Assembly (NCBI GenBank): GCA_045106195.1
Contig: JBGCEH010000014.1
Coordinates: forward strand, 1 to 64,000
Source of the DNA: Granulosicoccus sp045106195
GTDB taxonomy: Bacteria; Pseudomonadota; Gammaproteobacteria; Granulosicoccales; Granulosicoccaceae
Direction: 5' to 3'
DNA: 64,000 nt
Part shown: positions 52,696 to 61,618 of the stretch, one piece after another
Layout of the letters: every line of letters starts with the position of its first letter
Numbering within the stretch: the first letter of the stretch is position 1
Program-made: the position numbers and the translations under genes
Notes under the pieces: generated by a model
Databases searched by the model: none
Seen by the model: only the letters and a program-made list of their open reading frames with translations
Told to the model about the DNA's origin: nothing

Positions 52696-52802
52696 TGCCC
52701 ATTACGGGGATAGGGGGATGTCAAGTATGGGTGACGGATGTTAAGTTAACTGCCATTCGAATCTGGTTCATGTTCACCAACAACCTGACAGGCTAAACCC
52801 CT

Positions 52803-53525
52803 ATGGACGCAAAATACTGGCATCAGAAATGGGACGACGAGAAAATCGGGTTTCATCAGGCAGAGATAAACAAGCGTCTGGTAAGCTTTTGGCAGCAGTT
52901 GTCTGTCTCAGTCGATACATCGCAAAACTCATCGGTCGATAATTCAGACCCTGAGAAGGCGAGCTGTGTTTTCGTGCCGTTATGCGGAAAATCACAGGAT
53001 ATGCTTTGGTTGCACCAGCAGGGCCATCAGGTGCTTGGCATTGAACTCAGCAACAAGGCGGCGCAGGCATTTTTCACAGACAATCATCTCAGTTTCGAGA
53101 CGCTGCCTAAGGGGCAATTCACAGTGTTAGCAGGCACCGCTGAGGCCGCCGGCATCACTATCATGGTGGGCGATTACTTCGCACTCACGCCGGAGCACTG
53201 TAAATCGTGCACGGCGTTCTACGATCGGGCGTCGATGATAGCCATGAGTCCTGACATGCGAGAGCGTTATACACAGCAACTGGCAACGTTACTCGCCGAC
53301 AGATGCCGGGGTCTGCTGCTGACAATATCGTATGATCAAACACAAATGCAGGGTCCGCCATTTTCCGTTTCTGACGAAAGTGTGCAGAAAATGTTAGGTA
53401 ATGCATTTATTATCAATGAGTTAGCGCATTTTAGCGGGCCAGAGCGCGTTGGGAACCTCAAGGAGAGGGGTCTTGAAACTCTCGATGAGCGGGTCTATCT
53501 ACTCGAAAGGAAGGTGGTAACGTAA
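52803..53525 (+). CDS. tpm: Thiopurine S-methyltransferase family protein
   Basis: SAM-dependent class-I methyltransferase. Bacterial members methylate thiopurines and can detoxify selenite or tellurite compounds. It has 240 residues. The N-terminal family motif is WDDEKIGFHQAEIN. The SAM site is VFVPLCGKSQDMLWL followed by GHQVLGIELSNKA. FYDRASMIAMSPDMRERY completes the set. Between the two N-terminal motifs there is a Ser/Asp-rich insertion of about 15 residues (around residues 38-56) not usual for the family. Nearness to the methylpurine operon is probably coincidental. It lies downstream of the helicase gene on the same strand. Confidence 0.9.
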   Translation: MDAKYWHQKWDDEKIGFHQAEINKRLVSFWQQLSVSVDTSQNSSVDNSDPEKASCVFVPLCGKSQDMLWLHQQGHQVLGIELSNKAAQAFFTDNHLSFETLPKGQFTVLAGTAEAAGITIMVGDYFALTPEHCKSCTAFYDRASMIAMSPDMRERYTQQLATLLADRCRGLLLTISYDQTQMQGPPFSVSDESVQKMLGNAFIINELAHFSGPERVGNLKERGLETLDERVYLLERKVVT

Positions 53526-53553
53526 GTCATCGATTTTACTAGAGAATTTTTTC

Positions 53554-53643
53554 ATGCCCAAGGCTCTGCAACGCGTACTCGGATTCCTCATCTTACTGGC
53601 AACAGTCGGTATGTTGTCTTGCCAGGCATTGGTCGTAGGCTGA
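53554..53643 (+). CDS. Possible 29-residue lipoprotein-like peptide
   Basis: ATG 53554 to TGA 53643 encodes a basic start, a hydrophobic core (VLGFLILLATVGM) and a lipobox-like LSC, leaving only seven residues after the Cys. It sits 2 bp before the XpaC-like gene, so it could be a leader or translational coupler. The resemblance to small lipoproteins is by pattern only, and no strong ribosome site is seen. Confidence 0.3.
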   Translation: MPKALQRVLGFLILLATVGMLSCQALVVG

Positions 53644-53645
53644 TC

Positions 53646-54494
53646 ATGGCTGCTGCTACCCGAATCGAGCCTGGCACCAGCCCCAAAGTGCTGTGGCGTG
53701 GCTTCCTGCTTTATATCCTGCCCTTACCGCTGCTGCCTGCCACTCTATTCGCGCTCATGGATGAGGAGCCTGTCAAGGCGATTGCACGGGCCGCAGGATT
53801 TGTGCTTGCCATGGCGGCAGCAACACTTATCCGAAAGGGTATTCGTCTGGACAATGAGGCCCGCAAGCGGCGATTACGTCGTAGAGCGAGCACGGTGCAA
53901 TACCGCATGATTGGTGCTGTGCTGGTCTCTGTCGGGATGTTCTTTGTCGCCTGGCTTGGTATATCCAGCCAGTATTCGATCGTCGAAAGTGCAATGTTTG
54001 CAGCGGCCGTGCTGTTAGGGTGTTACTTGTATTACGACTTCGACCCTGCACGAAAAGACCCCGAAATCGCAGCCGTTGGTATCACCACCGAGGAGCTCGT
54101 CGAACTGCTTGACGAAGCAGAAGAGCGTATCCATGGCATTGAACAGGCCAGCCGCCACATTCATAATGTCGAATTCAAGGATCGTTTGCGACGAATTGTC
54201 AAAGAGGCCAGGGATATTCTGGACACTATCGAGAAAGACCCGGTAGATGCGCGCCGCGCGCGTAAATTTCTGAAGGTTTATCTGGATGGTGCGCAGCAGG
54301 TTACTGAAGGCTATGCACGTACGCATACCAAGGACCAGCCGCATGCTCTGGAAGATAATTTTCGTCGTGTACTGACTACCATTGAAACTGTCATTGCCGA
54401 GCAGCAGTTGAAGCTTGCAGAGAATAATCTGTCCGATCTTGATGTGACGATTGAAGTACTTCAAATGCAACTTGAAAAAGAAGGTGTCACCTGA
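53646..54494 (+). CDS. XpaC-like (5-bromo-4-chloroindolyl phosphate hydrolysis family) membrane protein
   Basis: A 282-residue protein with hydrophobic N-terminal hairpins: about residues 18-38, 47-62, and a second pair after RRRASTVQYR at roughly 90-130. A long cytoplasmic helical domain follows (TTEELVELLDEAEERIHGIEQAS...), typical of XpaC. Its biochemical role is unknown; the family name comes from a hydrolysis phenotype. XpaC and TelA are regularly adjacent, as here (90-bp gap), and are thought to act on the membrane under stress. Start ATG 53646; a TTG at 53619 is less likely. Confidence 0.82.
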   Translation: MAAATRIEPGTSPKVLWRGFLLYILPLPLLPATLFALMDEEPVKAIARAAGFVLAMAAATLIRKGIRLDNEARKRRLRRRASTVQYRMIGAVLVSVGMFFVAWLGISSQYSIVESAMFAAAVLLGCYLYYDFDPARKDPEIAAVGITTEELVELLDEAEERIHGIEQASRHIHNVEFKDRLRRIVKEARDILDTIEKDPVDARRARKFLKVYLDGAQQVTEGYARTHTKDQPHALEDNFRRVLTTIETVIAEQQLKLAENNLSDLDVTIEVLQMQLEKEGVT

Positions 54495-54583
54495 GCTTCG
54501 GCTGTAGGCGAATCCTCCTAATTACGTTATAACGAATTCATTTTACGGGTGCTGGCAGTGCCGGCCACTTCAAGGAGAATCCC

Positions 54584-55753
54584 ATGAACGAAACCACTGT
54601 CGATGTTGCAACCCCGGTACAAGAGTTACCAGGCACCGAGCTTCTGCCTGACCTGAAGCACGATATCGTACCCTACGAGGAGGTTGATCCTTCTGAGAAA
54701 GCCCGCATCGATAAGCTGATGAATGAGATCAATCTCACCGACAGTAATTCGATTATCTTTTTCGGCAGTAAGGCTCAGCAAGAGCTCACTAGTATCTCCG
54801 ACAACATGCTTGATGGTGTACGTAACAAGGATGTGGGCTCGGCTGGAAATTCACTGAATTCCATGGTCTCGGTTTTGCGTGGGTTTGAGGTGGCGGATTT
54901 TGACCCGAACAACCGCCCTGGATTTTTTACTCGTCTGTTTCGCAAGTTGTTCGGCGGTGTGAGCCCGGTTGCCAAATTCATTCAGCAGTATGAAGGTGTC
55001 AGACGTCAGGTGGATACCGTTACTGATGATCTTGAAAAACATAAAACGCTTTTGCTGCGCGACATCAAGTCGCTGGATAAGCTCTATACCGCAAACCTTG
55101 ATTACTTTCACAATCTGGAAGCCTACATCACAGCGGGTGAGCAGAAACTCAAAGCCATTGACGAGCAAATGATTCCGGAGGCCGAGCAAAAAGCGGCGAC
55201 CTCGGACGAGGTGCTGGCAGCACAGGAACTACGGGATATGCGCAGCGGCCGTGATGATCTTGAGAGACGGGTACATGACTTGCGCCTCACGCGTCAGGTG
55301 GCCATGCAGGGCTTGCCCAGTATCCGCCTGATTCAGGAGAACGACAAGGGACTGGTCAACAAGATCAATTCCACACTGGTAAACACCGTGCCACTCTGGC
55401 GTCAGCAGCTTGCGCAGGCGGTTACCATCTTTCGTTCCGCTGAAGCTGCCAAGAGTGTCAAGGCGGCCAGCGACCTAACTAATGAGTTGCTGGAAAAGAA
55501 TGCAGAGAACCTTCGAACGGCCAACAGAACCGTCCGTGAAGAGCTAGAGAGAGGAGTGTTTGATGTTAATGCCGTCCGCCGAGCTAACGAGAATCTGATT
55601 GCCACGGTGGAAGAGAGTCTGCAGATCGCAGATGAAGGCAAGCGTCGACGTGCAGAGGCAGAGGCACAACTGCAGAGTATGGAGACGGAATTGAAAGAAA
55701 CTCTCAAGTCAGCATCAGCCCGTACCCAAAGTGCGCCTGTAGCAGGAGCCTAG
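54584..55753 (+). CDS. TelA-family toxic anion resistance protein
   Basis: A 389-residue cytoplasmic, mostly helical protein of the TelA/YaaN family, named for tellurite resistance but present in broader envelope-stress systems. The conserved core includes SIIFFGSKAQQELTSISDNML and FRKLFGGVSPVAKFIQQYEGVRRQVD. A long coiled region with LPSIRLIQENDKGLVNKINSTLVNTVPLWR is represented by its key part IQENDKGLVNKI. AAGGAG lies 7 nt before ATG 54584. It is followed after 3 bp by the SPFH gene, so the two are clearly co-transcribed. Confidence 0.93.
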   Translation: MNETTVDVATPVQELPGTELLPDLKHDIVPYEEVDPSEKARIDKLMNEINLTDSNSIIFFGSKAQQELTSISDNMLDGVRNKDVGSAGNSLNSMVSVLRGFEVADFDPNNRPGFFTRLFRKLFGGVSPVAKFIQQYEGVRRQVDTVTDDLEKHKTLLLRDIKSLDKLYTANLDYFHNLEAYITAGEQKLKAIDEQMIPEAEQKAATSDEVLAAQELRDMRSGRDDLERRVHDLRLTRQVAMQGLPSIRLIQENDKGLVNKINSTLVNTVPLWRQQLAQAVTIFRSAEAAKSVKAASDLTNELLEKNAENLRTANRTVREELERGVFDVNAVRRANENLIATVEESLQIADEGKRRRAEAEAQLQSMETELKETLKSASARTQSAPVAGA

Positions 55754-55756
55754 ACC

Positions 55757-56863
55757 ATGGGATTGTTCAGCAAGCTGTTTAATGAATTTGTTGATGTTGT
55801 CGAGTGGATAGACGACTCCAGCAATACCATGGTGTATCGCTTTGAGCGCTACGGAAACGAGATAAAGTACGGCGCCAAACTGATTGTTCGCGAATCGCAG
55901 ATTGCGGTATTTGTCAATGAAGGCGAGGTTGCCGATGTGCTTGGCCCGGGTACTTACGAGCTGGAGACAAAGAACCTGCCAATACTAACAACATTGCAGA
56001 ACTGGCATCATGGCTTCCAGAGTCCCTTCAAGGCCGAAGTCTACTTCTGCAATGCTCGTCGTTTCGTTGATCTTAAGTGGGGCACCAAACATCCGCTGAT
56101 GCTTCGCGATAGTGAGTTTGGTGGCCTGAGAATCAGGGCGTTCGGGACCTATGGTGTACGCATTACCGATGCGCTGTTGTTCATACGCGAGATCGTTGGT
56201 ACCGAAGGTGTGTTCACAACCGATGAAATCAGCTCTCAGTTGCGCAATCTCATAACGTCACGCTTTGCCACTATCATCGGAAGCTCCAACATACCGGTGC
56301 TGGATATGGCCGCAAACTACGATCAACTGGGTGAGTTTCTGACACGGCGTATTGCGCCGGAGTTCGGAGAATACGGACTGGAACTTACCCGGATCCTGGT
56401 TGAAAACATTTCCCTGCCTCCGGCGGTCTCGGAAGCATTGGACAAACGCACGAGTATGGGTATGACCGGCAACCTTGATCGGTATCTGCAGTACCAGACG
56501 GGTATCTCAATGGAGGCGGGTGCCAGCAATACCGGTGGAGGGGCCTCTGACGGTATTGGCATGGGCATTGGATTGGCGATGGCCAACCGAATGAACGAAT
56601 CCATCAGCCAGTCTGGTGCTACCGGTTCGCCGCCGCCGCTACCTGGCAGTTCGCAGGTGTATCACATGGTAGTTGATGGCACAGCGCGCGGTCCGTTTAC
56701 GATTGATCTTCTCAAACAGCAAGTGGCGGCAGGGGCGCTTAAGCCCGAGACGCTGGTATGGACATCGACTATGAGTGAGTGGCAGCCTGCCAGTACTGTC
56801 GAAGGTTTGAACAGTGTGCTTTCAGGCGGTACAGCGTCTCCACCGCCTATCCCTTCGGTGTGA
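55757..56863 (+). CDS. SPFH/virion-core-like protein with C-terminal GYF_2 domain (YdjI-like)
   Basis: A 368-residue protein with no TM segment. The N-terminal SPFH (band-7) domain of the YdjI type covers residues 1-235 (VVEWIDDSSNTMVYRF, VNEGEVADVLGPGTYEL, FTTDEISSQLRNLITSRF). A Gly/Met-rich stretch (about 255-285) leads to a GYF_2 domain from about 300 (VYHMVVDGTARGPFTID ... LVWTSTMSEWQPA). In Bacillus the YdjI relative works with PspA-like and zinc-ribbon partners at the membrane. The neighbours here fit that network. Confidence 0.88.
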   Translation: MGLFSKLFNEFVDVVEWIDDSSNTMVYRFERYGNEIKYGAKLIVRESQIAVFVNEGEVADVLGPGTYELETKNLPILTTLQNWHHGFQSPFKAEVYFCNARRFVDLKWGTKHPLMLRDSEFGGLRIRAFGTYGVRITDALLFIREIVGTEGVFTTDEISSQLRNLITSRFATIIGSSNIPVLDMAANYDQLGEFLTRRIAPEFGEYGLELTRILVENISLPPAVSEALDKRTSMGMTGNLDRYLQYQTGISMEAGASNTGGGASDGIGMGIGLAMANRMNESISQSGATGSPPPLPGSSQVYHMVVDGTARGPFTIDLLKQQVAAGALKPETLVWTSTMSEWQPASTVEGLNSVLSGGTASPPPIPSV

Positions 56864-56937
56864 ATATCATGATCAGTCACTTCACATCATTTTAGAAATA
56901 CAAGGATCGTGCAGTCGGCAATGACACTAAGCCAGAC

Positions 56938-58314
56938 GTGAGCAAGCAGCCAGGTTTAAACGAGCGACTACAGGCAGGTTTGCAGAAGCGCATTGATGCC
57001 CAGCTGGACGCACCTGATCAGGTAGCACTTTATCGGTGGAAGGATGATGACGAGTCTATGGTGGGTGAGGCGACTACTCGCTCACTCACCGAAAAGCGTT
57101 TCCCGTGTGCGCAATGTGGGGCGGTACTGAACTACGCCATTGGTAGTCAATCGCTGGAATGTGGTTACTGCGGTCACCGAAACGCCATAGCGTTGTCGAA
57201 CGTACAGCTCGAAGAGCTTGATCTGCATCGAGCGCTCGAAAAACTTCAGGAATCGGCCAGTCTTACCCCACAGGAAAATGGCATAAGTTGTCCTAACTGT
57301 GCAGCCCATTTTGAACTTGATACGCATATCCATGCGGGCGAGTGTCCATTTTGCGGAACTGACGTGGTGACCGATACCAGCCATGCAAAGCCGATCAAAC
57401 CCAAGGGTGTATTGCCGTTTTCCATCACTGCGGAACAGGCTGGAGAATCCTACAGGCAATGGTTGGGCAAACGCTGGTTTGCTCCCAACGCACTGAAGAA
57501 ATATGCCCGAAGTGACGCAGAGCTCAACGGTGTCTATGTCCCCTACTGGACCTATGACAGTGACACGGCAACCGCCTATCGCGGGCAGCGAGGTGAGGTC
57601 TATTACGTAACGCAACGCTATACCACAACGCAAAATGGTCGAACTGTGACCAGGACACGACAAGTGCCCAAAGTGAGGTGGTACCCGGCCAGTGGTCGAA
57701 CCTCACGTCATTTTGATGATGTGCTCGTGGGAGCTACCAAAACCTTGCCGCGCAAGATCACTGACTGGCTGGCGCCCTGGGATTTGCAAAATCTGGAACC
57801 TTACACGGAAGACTATCTGGCAGGGTTTAGCAGTGAGGTCTACCAGGTTGATCTTGATGAAGGCTTTACGATCGCTCAGGCAACGATGGACAAAGTGATC
57901 CGGGGTGATGTCAAGCGTGCTATCGGTGGTGATCAGCAGCGTATTCAACAACTCTCGACGAAACACAGCGATACGACATTCAAGCATGTGCTGTTGCCGC
58001 TATGGATTGCTGGTTTTCAGTTCCGTGGCAAGACCTATCGCTTTGTGGTTAACGGGCGGACGGGCAAGGTGCGTGGCGAGCGGCCGTACAGCATCATCAA
58101 GATTGCGCTGGCCGCTGTAGCTGCCATAGCGATCGCGGCTGCGCTGTTGTTAGTCGTGAGCAGCTCGCAAGGCATGTCACCGTCGCGTGGCGGGTTCTCT
58201 TTCAGCGTTGGCAGTAACGTAAACCTTGACCGGGATAGGCAGCAGATTCAGGCACCGTTTAATGAAAGAACATGGTACACACCACATTCCAAGGTGAGCG
58301 ACCTTCCTACCTGA
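56938..58314 (+). CDS. Zinc-ribbon membrane protein (YdjH/TFIIB-type zinc finger)
   Basis: A 458-residue protein with two four-Cys zinc ribbons: Cys57, 60, 75, 78 and Cys118, 121, 136, 139. A middle domain (GVYVPYWTYDSDTATAYRGQ; LPLWIAGFQFRGKTYRFVVNG) is shared with bacterial primosomal-N'-like zinc-ribbon membrane proteins. One TM segment lies near 384-405 (IALAAVAAIAIAAALLLVV), followed by a short tail. The start is GTG 56938 without a good ribosome site. It lies 75 bp after the SPFH gene and is likely part of the same operon. It probably recruits or scaffolds the SPFH protein at the membrane; this is inference. Confidence 0.82.
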   Translation: MSKQPGLNERLQAGLQKRIDAQLDAPDQVALYRWKDDDESMVGEATTRSLTEKRFPCAQCGAVLNYAIGSQSLECGYCGHRNAIALSNVQLEELDLHRALEKLQESASLTPQENGISCPNCAAHFELDTHIHAGECPFCGTDVVTDTSHAKPIKPKGVLPFSITAEQAGESYRQWLGKRWFAPNALKKYARSDAELNGVYVPYWTYDSDTATAYRGQRGEVYYVTQRYTTTQNGRTVTRTRQVPKVRWYPASGRTSRHFDDVLVGATKTLPRKITDWLAPWDLQNLEPYTEDYLAGFSSEVYQVDLDEGFTIAQATMDKVIRGDVKRAIGGDQQRIQQLSTKHSDTTFKHVLLPLWIAGFQFRGKTYRFVVNGRTGKVRGERPYSIIKIALAAVAAIAIAAALLLVVSSSQGMSPSRGGFSFSVGSNVNLDRDRQQIQAPFNERTWYTPHSKVSDLPT

Positions 58315-58324
58315 TGCTGATGCA

Positions 58325-60022
58325 ATGACACCGATAAGTGGACACAATCTTCGCTTGTATAGTGGTCTTGTGATCGCCGTGTTTCTGGTGATCCACCTGC
58401 TGACGGCCGCACTTGGCCTGATCTCGTTGTCGGCGATGGATGCAGTTGGGCGTGTCATGCATGAATTCTGGTCGATTCCCGTCTTTCTGATTCTGCTTTA
58501 TGGTGCTTTTGCCGTACACATTGTTATGGGTCTGATAGCGCTGCTCCAGCAGCGCACCTGGCGACTACCCGTCTGGAATGTGTTACAGATAGTACTTGGC
58601 CTGGCATTACCGATATTGTTGATAGGACACGCGATGGGAACACGCGGTGCAGATGTCATACTGGATATTCAGAGAAGCTATTCGGATGTTTTAATACAGC
58701 TCTGGAGTAATTCAGAAAGTGTATTGCGACAGTACGCACTGGTAGTCATCGCATGGTTTCATCTGTGCATCGGCATCCATTTCTGGCTCAGACACAATCC
58801 TTCCTATTCCAGATCAGTTCTGGTTCTGTATCCGTTGAGCTTGATTATTCCAATGCTTGCAGGTCTTGGTTTTGCTCGCGCCGGGTTCGACACCTGGCAG
58901 CTTCAGCCAGAGACCGTTGCGCAATTGACAGCCGCGATCAGATCTGTCGATCCTGCTGCACAAAAAATGATGTTTCTGTTCAGCGATAGACTGCTGCAGC
59001 TATTCGGATTGCTGGTTCTGCTCGTGTTGGTGATTCGTTTTGTTCGTGACTTGCGTTTCCACCATCGTGGAGATTTTACGGTCACCCATACTGCGAACAG
59101 CAAGGTCGCGAGAGGTAAGCCCGGGCAGTCCGTTCTGGACGTATTGCGAGAGGCGGGAATCGCACATGCCTCTGTTTGTGGTGGGCGTGGCAGGTGCACC
59201 ACCTGCAGGATAAGAGTACATGACGAAAAATCGGAATTGCCTCAGCCTACTCCGCTTGAGGCAGCGGCTCTGCAACGCGTAGGTGCGGCTCCCAATGTCA
59301 GGCTTGCCTGTCAGCTCAGACCACCATGTGACCTTACAATGACACCGTTGTTACAGGCTGATACATCAGCACCGAGCCTCAATACTGCCGCTGCAGTGAT
59401 GGGCCACGAACAAGCTGTCGCCTGTATGTTTTGTGATATGCGTGGGTCAACGACACTGGGCGAAAAAAAAATGCCCTATGATGTGGTTTTCATTCTCAAC
59501 CATTTCTTCATTCAGTTGGCGGACGCTCTGCGTGCAACCAATGGCCATTATGCAAACTTTACCGGAGATGGCCTGATGGGACTCTACGGTCTGGACAGTG
59601 ATATCGAGACTGGCTGTCGTGAGGCCCTGGAAGGGGCCATTGATATTCAGCGTCGTATGGACAAACTCAACAGTTGGCTAGCTGAAGAGCTTGATGAGCC
59701 ATTGAGGGTAGGAATTGGTATTCATTGTGGCGTCGCAATCGTTGGGACCATGGGCCCTCCGGATTCACCTATCACATCAGCAATAGGTGACAACATCAAC
59801 ATTGCTGCAAGGCTGGAAGCCTTGACCAAGGAATACGACACGAATCTGCTTGTATCCGAAGACGTGTTGAAACACGGTAAGCTGGATTATTCACAACTCC
59901 CAAGACACACGGCAAAAGTACGCGGTCGAGGAAAATCGGTAGAAGTTTTTGTGGTTGATGATCCTGCCAGCCTGCTCGGATCCCGTATAAACCTTTCCAA
60001 TCCCGAAACGGATCCTGGATGA
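58325..60022 (+). CDS. Membrane adenylate/guanylate cyclase with heme-type anchor and [2Fe-2S] domain
   Basis: A 565-residue class-III nucleotide cyclase. The N-terminal 240 residues hold about six TM segments with several intramembrane His (24, 65, 102, 146, 152), like the diheme-b anchors of quinone oxidoreductases. A plant-type ferredoxin domain follows with Cys285, Cys291, Cys294 and Cys329. The C-terminal cyclase domain has metal Asp371 (CDMRGST) and Asp415 (FTGDGLMGLYG), and the transition-state Asn492 and Arg496 (GDNINIAARLE). The homodimeric catalytic set is complete. CyaC of Sinorhizobium meliloti is the nearest well-known type: a redox- and quinone-responsive cyclase. ATP rather than GTP is presumed. 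It is only 10 bp after the zinc-ribbon gene. Confidence 0.87.
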   Translation: MTPISGHNLRLYSGLVIAVFLVIHLLTAALGLISLSAMDAVGRVMHEFWSIPVFLILLYGAFAVHIVMGLIALLQQRTWRLPVWNVLQIVLGLALPILLIGHAMGTRGADVILDIQRSYSDVLIQLWSNSESVLRQYALVVIAWFHLCIGIHFWLRHNPSYSRSVLVLYPLSLIIPMLAGLGFARAGFDTWQLQPETVAQLTAAIRSVDPAAQKMMFLFSDRLLQLFGLLVLLVLVIRFVRDLRFHHRGDFTVTHTANSKVARGKPGQSVLDVLREAGIAHASVCGGRGRCTTCRIRVHDEKSELPQPTPLEAAALQRVGAAPNVRLACQLRPPCDLTMTPLLQADTSAPSLNTAAAVMGHEQAVACMFCDMRGSTTLGEKKMPYDVVFILNHFFIQLADALRATNGHYANFTGDGLMGLYGLDSDIETGCREALEGAIDIQRRMDKLNSWLAEELDEPLRVGIGIHCGVAIVGTMGPPDSPITSAIGDNINIAARLEALTKEYDTNLLVSEDVLKHGKLDYSQLPRHTAKVRGRGKSVEVFVVDDPASLLGSRINLSNPETDPG

Positions 60023-60050
60023 TACCGTCCTGTTGCTGCTCTGTTTTTAA

Positions 60051-61553
60051 TTAACCAGCATGGCGACGTTGTCTGGCTGATTTGGAAAGCGCGGCATGCT
60101 TACTGGCAGCCGGGGTGGTGCGAAGAAAAGCGGGTACCCCTTTCAACTTGTTGTGCTTGAAATCTTGAAGCAGGTTTTCATGCACCGTGTCAATTGACAA
60201 CATGCGCACATCGATAAGGTGCACGCATAGTAGATCAAACAGTTTGGGCAACGCGATACGGTGTGTTTGCTTGGTGGTACTGAATAGCCAATCGCTCATT
60301 TGCATGAAGTTCTCAAAGGGTTTGTCGCCAAGTAGTACTGGCAAAGTACTTCCAAAGCGTCCAGAGTTGCCAATCAAGTCCCAGTAGCGTGCAAAACGCA
60401 CCATGCGTTGGACGGTGTCAAAGCTTGCATCCTTGTGAGCGAGTATCCGGTAAGGCGGTGTGCTCATGTAGCGCATGTCGTAATCACGAGTGTGGCGTGC
60501 GATTGGTGTGCCGCGCAAGCGCTTCAGGATGCCGACTTGTATTTCCTGCGGGCCCAGGGAATGCAACAGATCAAAACCCTCGCCAAAGCTCTCGAGCGTT
60601 TCACCGGGCAGGCCGAAGATAAGATCGGCATGTATATGCGCCTGCGTGTTTTTCCTAATCCATTGCAGGTTATGACACGTGCGTTCGTGCTGCTGTTTTC
60701 GGCTGATACGTTTCTGCACATCCGGATTGAAGGTCTGGATGCCTATTTCAAATTGCAGGGAGTTCTCAGGGAACTTCGGTAGCAGCTCGAGCAATATGTC
60801 CGGGAGTCTGTCAGGGATAAGTTCAAAATGAAGAAACAGACTCTTATCGATATGTTCAAGAAAGAACTCGAGAATGCGTCGACTGGTCTCGGCTTTGAGA
60901 TTGAAGGTACGGTCAACGAACTTGAATTGCCTTGCGCCGCGATCAATCAGTTGTTGCATGTGTGACAGAAACGTCTCAAGCTCGAAAGCGGTCGCGGTTT
61001 TGTCAAGTGAGGATAAACAGAACTCACATTTAAATGGGCAGCCACGTGATGCTTCCACATAGATAACACGATGAGCCACATCATCATCGCTGTACATGGC
61101 GTAGGGTGATTTCAAGTTATCGAGATTGAAGGGCAGGGAGGTAACAATTTTTGCCGGTGATTCGTCCGCCAGAATGTCGCGACACAGCTCGGCAAAGGAT
61201 CTATCAGCAGCTCCCATGATCACGAAATCTGCCAGAGCTGTGATCTCCTGTTCATCAATTTCGTAACTGACTTCCGGACCACCGACCACCAGCTTGATAT
61301 CGGGTCTGATGACCTTGATCAATTGCATCACTTCAAGCGTTTGTGTCACGTTCCAGATATACACCCCAAACCCGATAATGCGAAGCTCATCGTGCAGCAA
61401 GGATTCGACAATATCCTCCGGGCGTTGATCCAGGGTGTACTCGCACAAACGGGTGCGCGGGAACAACTCATCCATATTGGCGTACAGATACCTCAGACCA
61501 AGCGATGCGTGGATGTAGCGGGCATTCAGAGTGGCGAGGGTAATGTCTTGCAT
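60051..61553 (-). CDS. B12-binding-domain radical SAM protein (DUF4080 type)
   Basis: A 500-residue protein. The N-terminal cobalamin-binding-like domain begins LATLNARYIHASLGLRYLYANM. The radical SAM core has the CxxxCxxC cluster in ASRGCPFKCEFC, then HADLIFGLPGETLESF. The C-terminal part matches the DUF4080 extension (LAHKDASFDTVQRMVRFARYWDL). The usual DxHxxG cobalamin-ligand motif is not evident in the N-domain, so B12 may be bound base-off without a protein His. The reaction is unknown; relatives are common in proteobacteria. It converges with the cyclase gene (28 bp apart). Confidence 0.88.
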   Translation of the reverse strand: MQDITLATLNARYIHASLGLRYLYANMDELFPRTRLCEYTLDQRPEDIVESLLHDELRIIGFGVYIWNVTQTLEVMQLIKVIRPDIKLVVGGPEVSYEIDEQEITALADFVIMGAADRSFAELCRDILADESPAKIVTSLPFNLDNLKSPYAMYSDDDVAHRVIYVEASRGCPFKCEFCLSSLDKTATAFELETFLSHMQQLIDRGARQFKFVDRTFNLKAETSRRILEFFLEHIDKSLFLHFELIPDRLPDILLELLPKFPENSLQFEIGIQTFNPDVQKRISRKQQHERTCHNLQWIRKNTQAHIHADLIFGLPGETLESFGEGFDLLHSLGPQEIQVGILKRLRGTPIARHTRDYDMRYMSTPPYRILAHKDASFDTVQRMVRFARYWDLIGNSGRFGSTLPVLLGDKPFENFMQMSDWLFSTTKQTHRIALPKLFDLLCVHLIDVRMLSIDTVHENLLQDFKHNKLKGVPAFLRTTPAASKHAALSKSARQRRHAG

Positions 61554-61618
61554 GAAGTTGGTATGCGCTGGCTTTCAGGACTTCGTAGTGCTGCACTTTA
61601 ACCTGATTTAGCGTGTTA

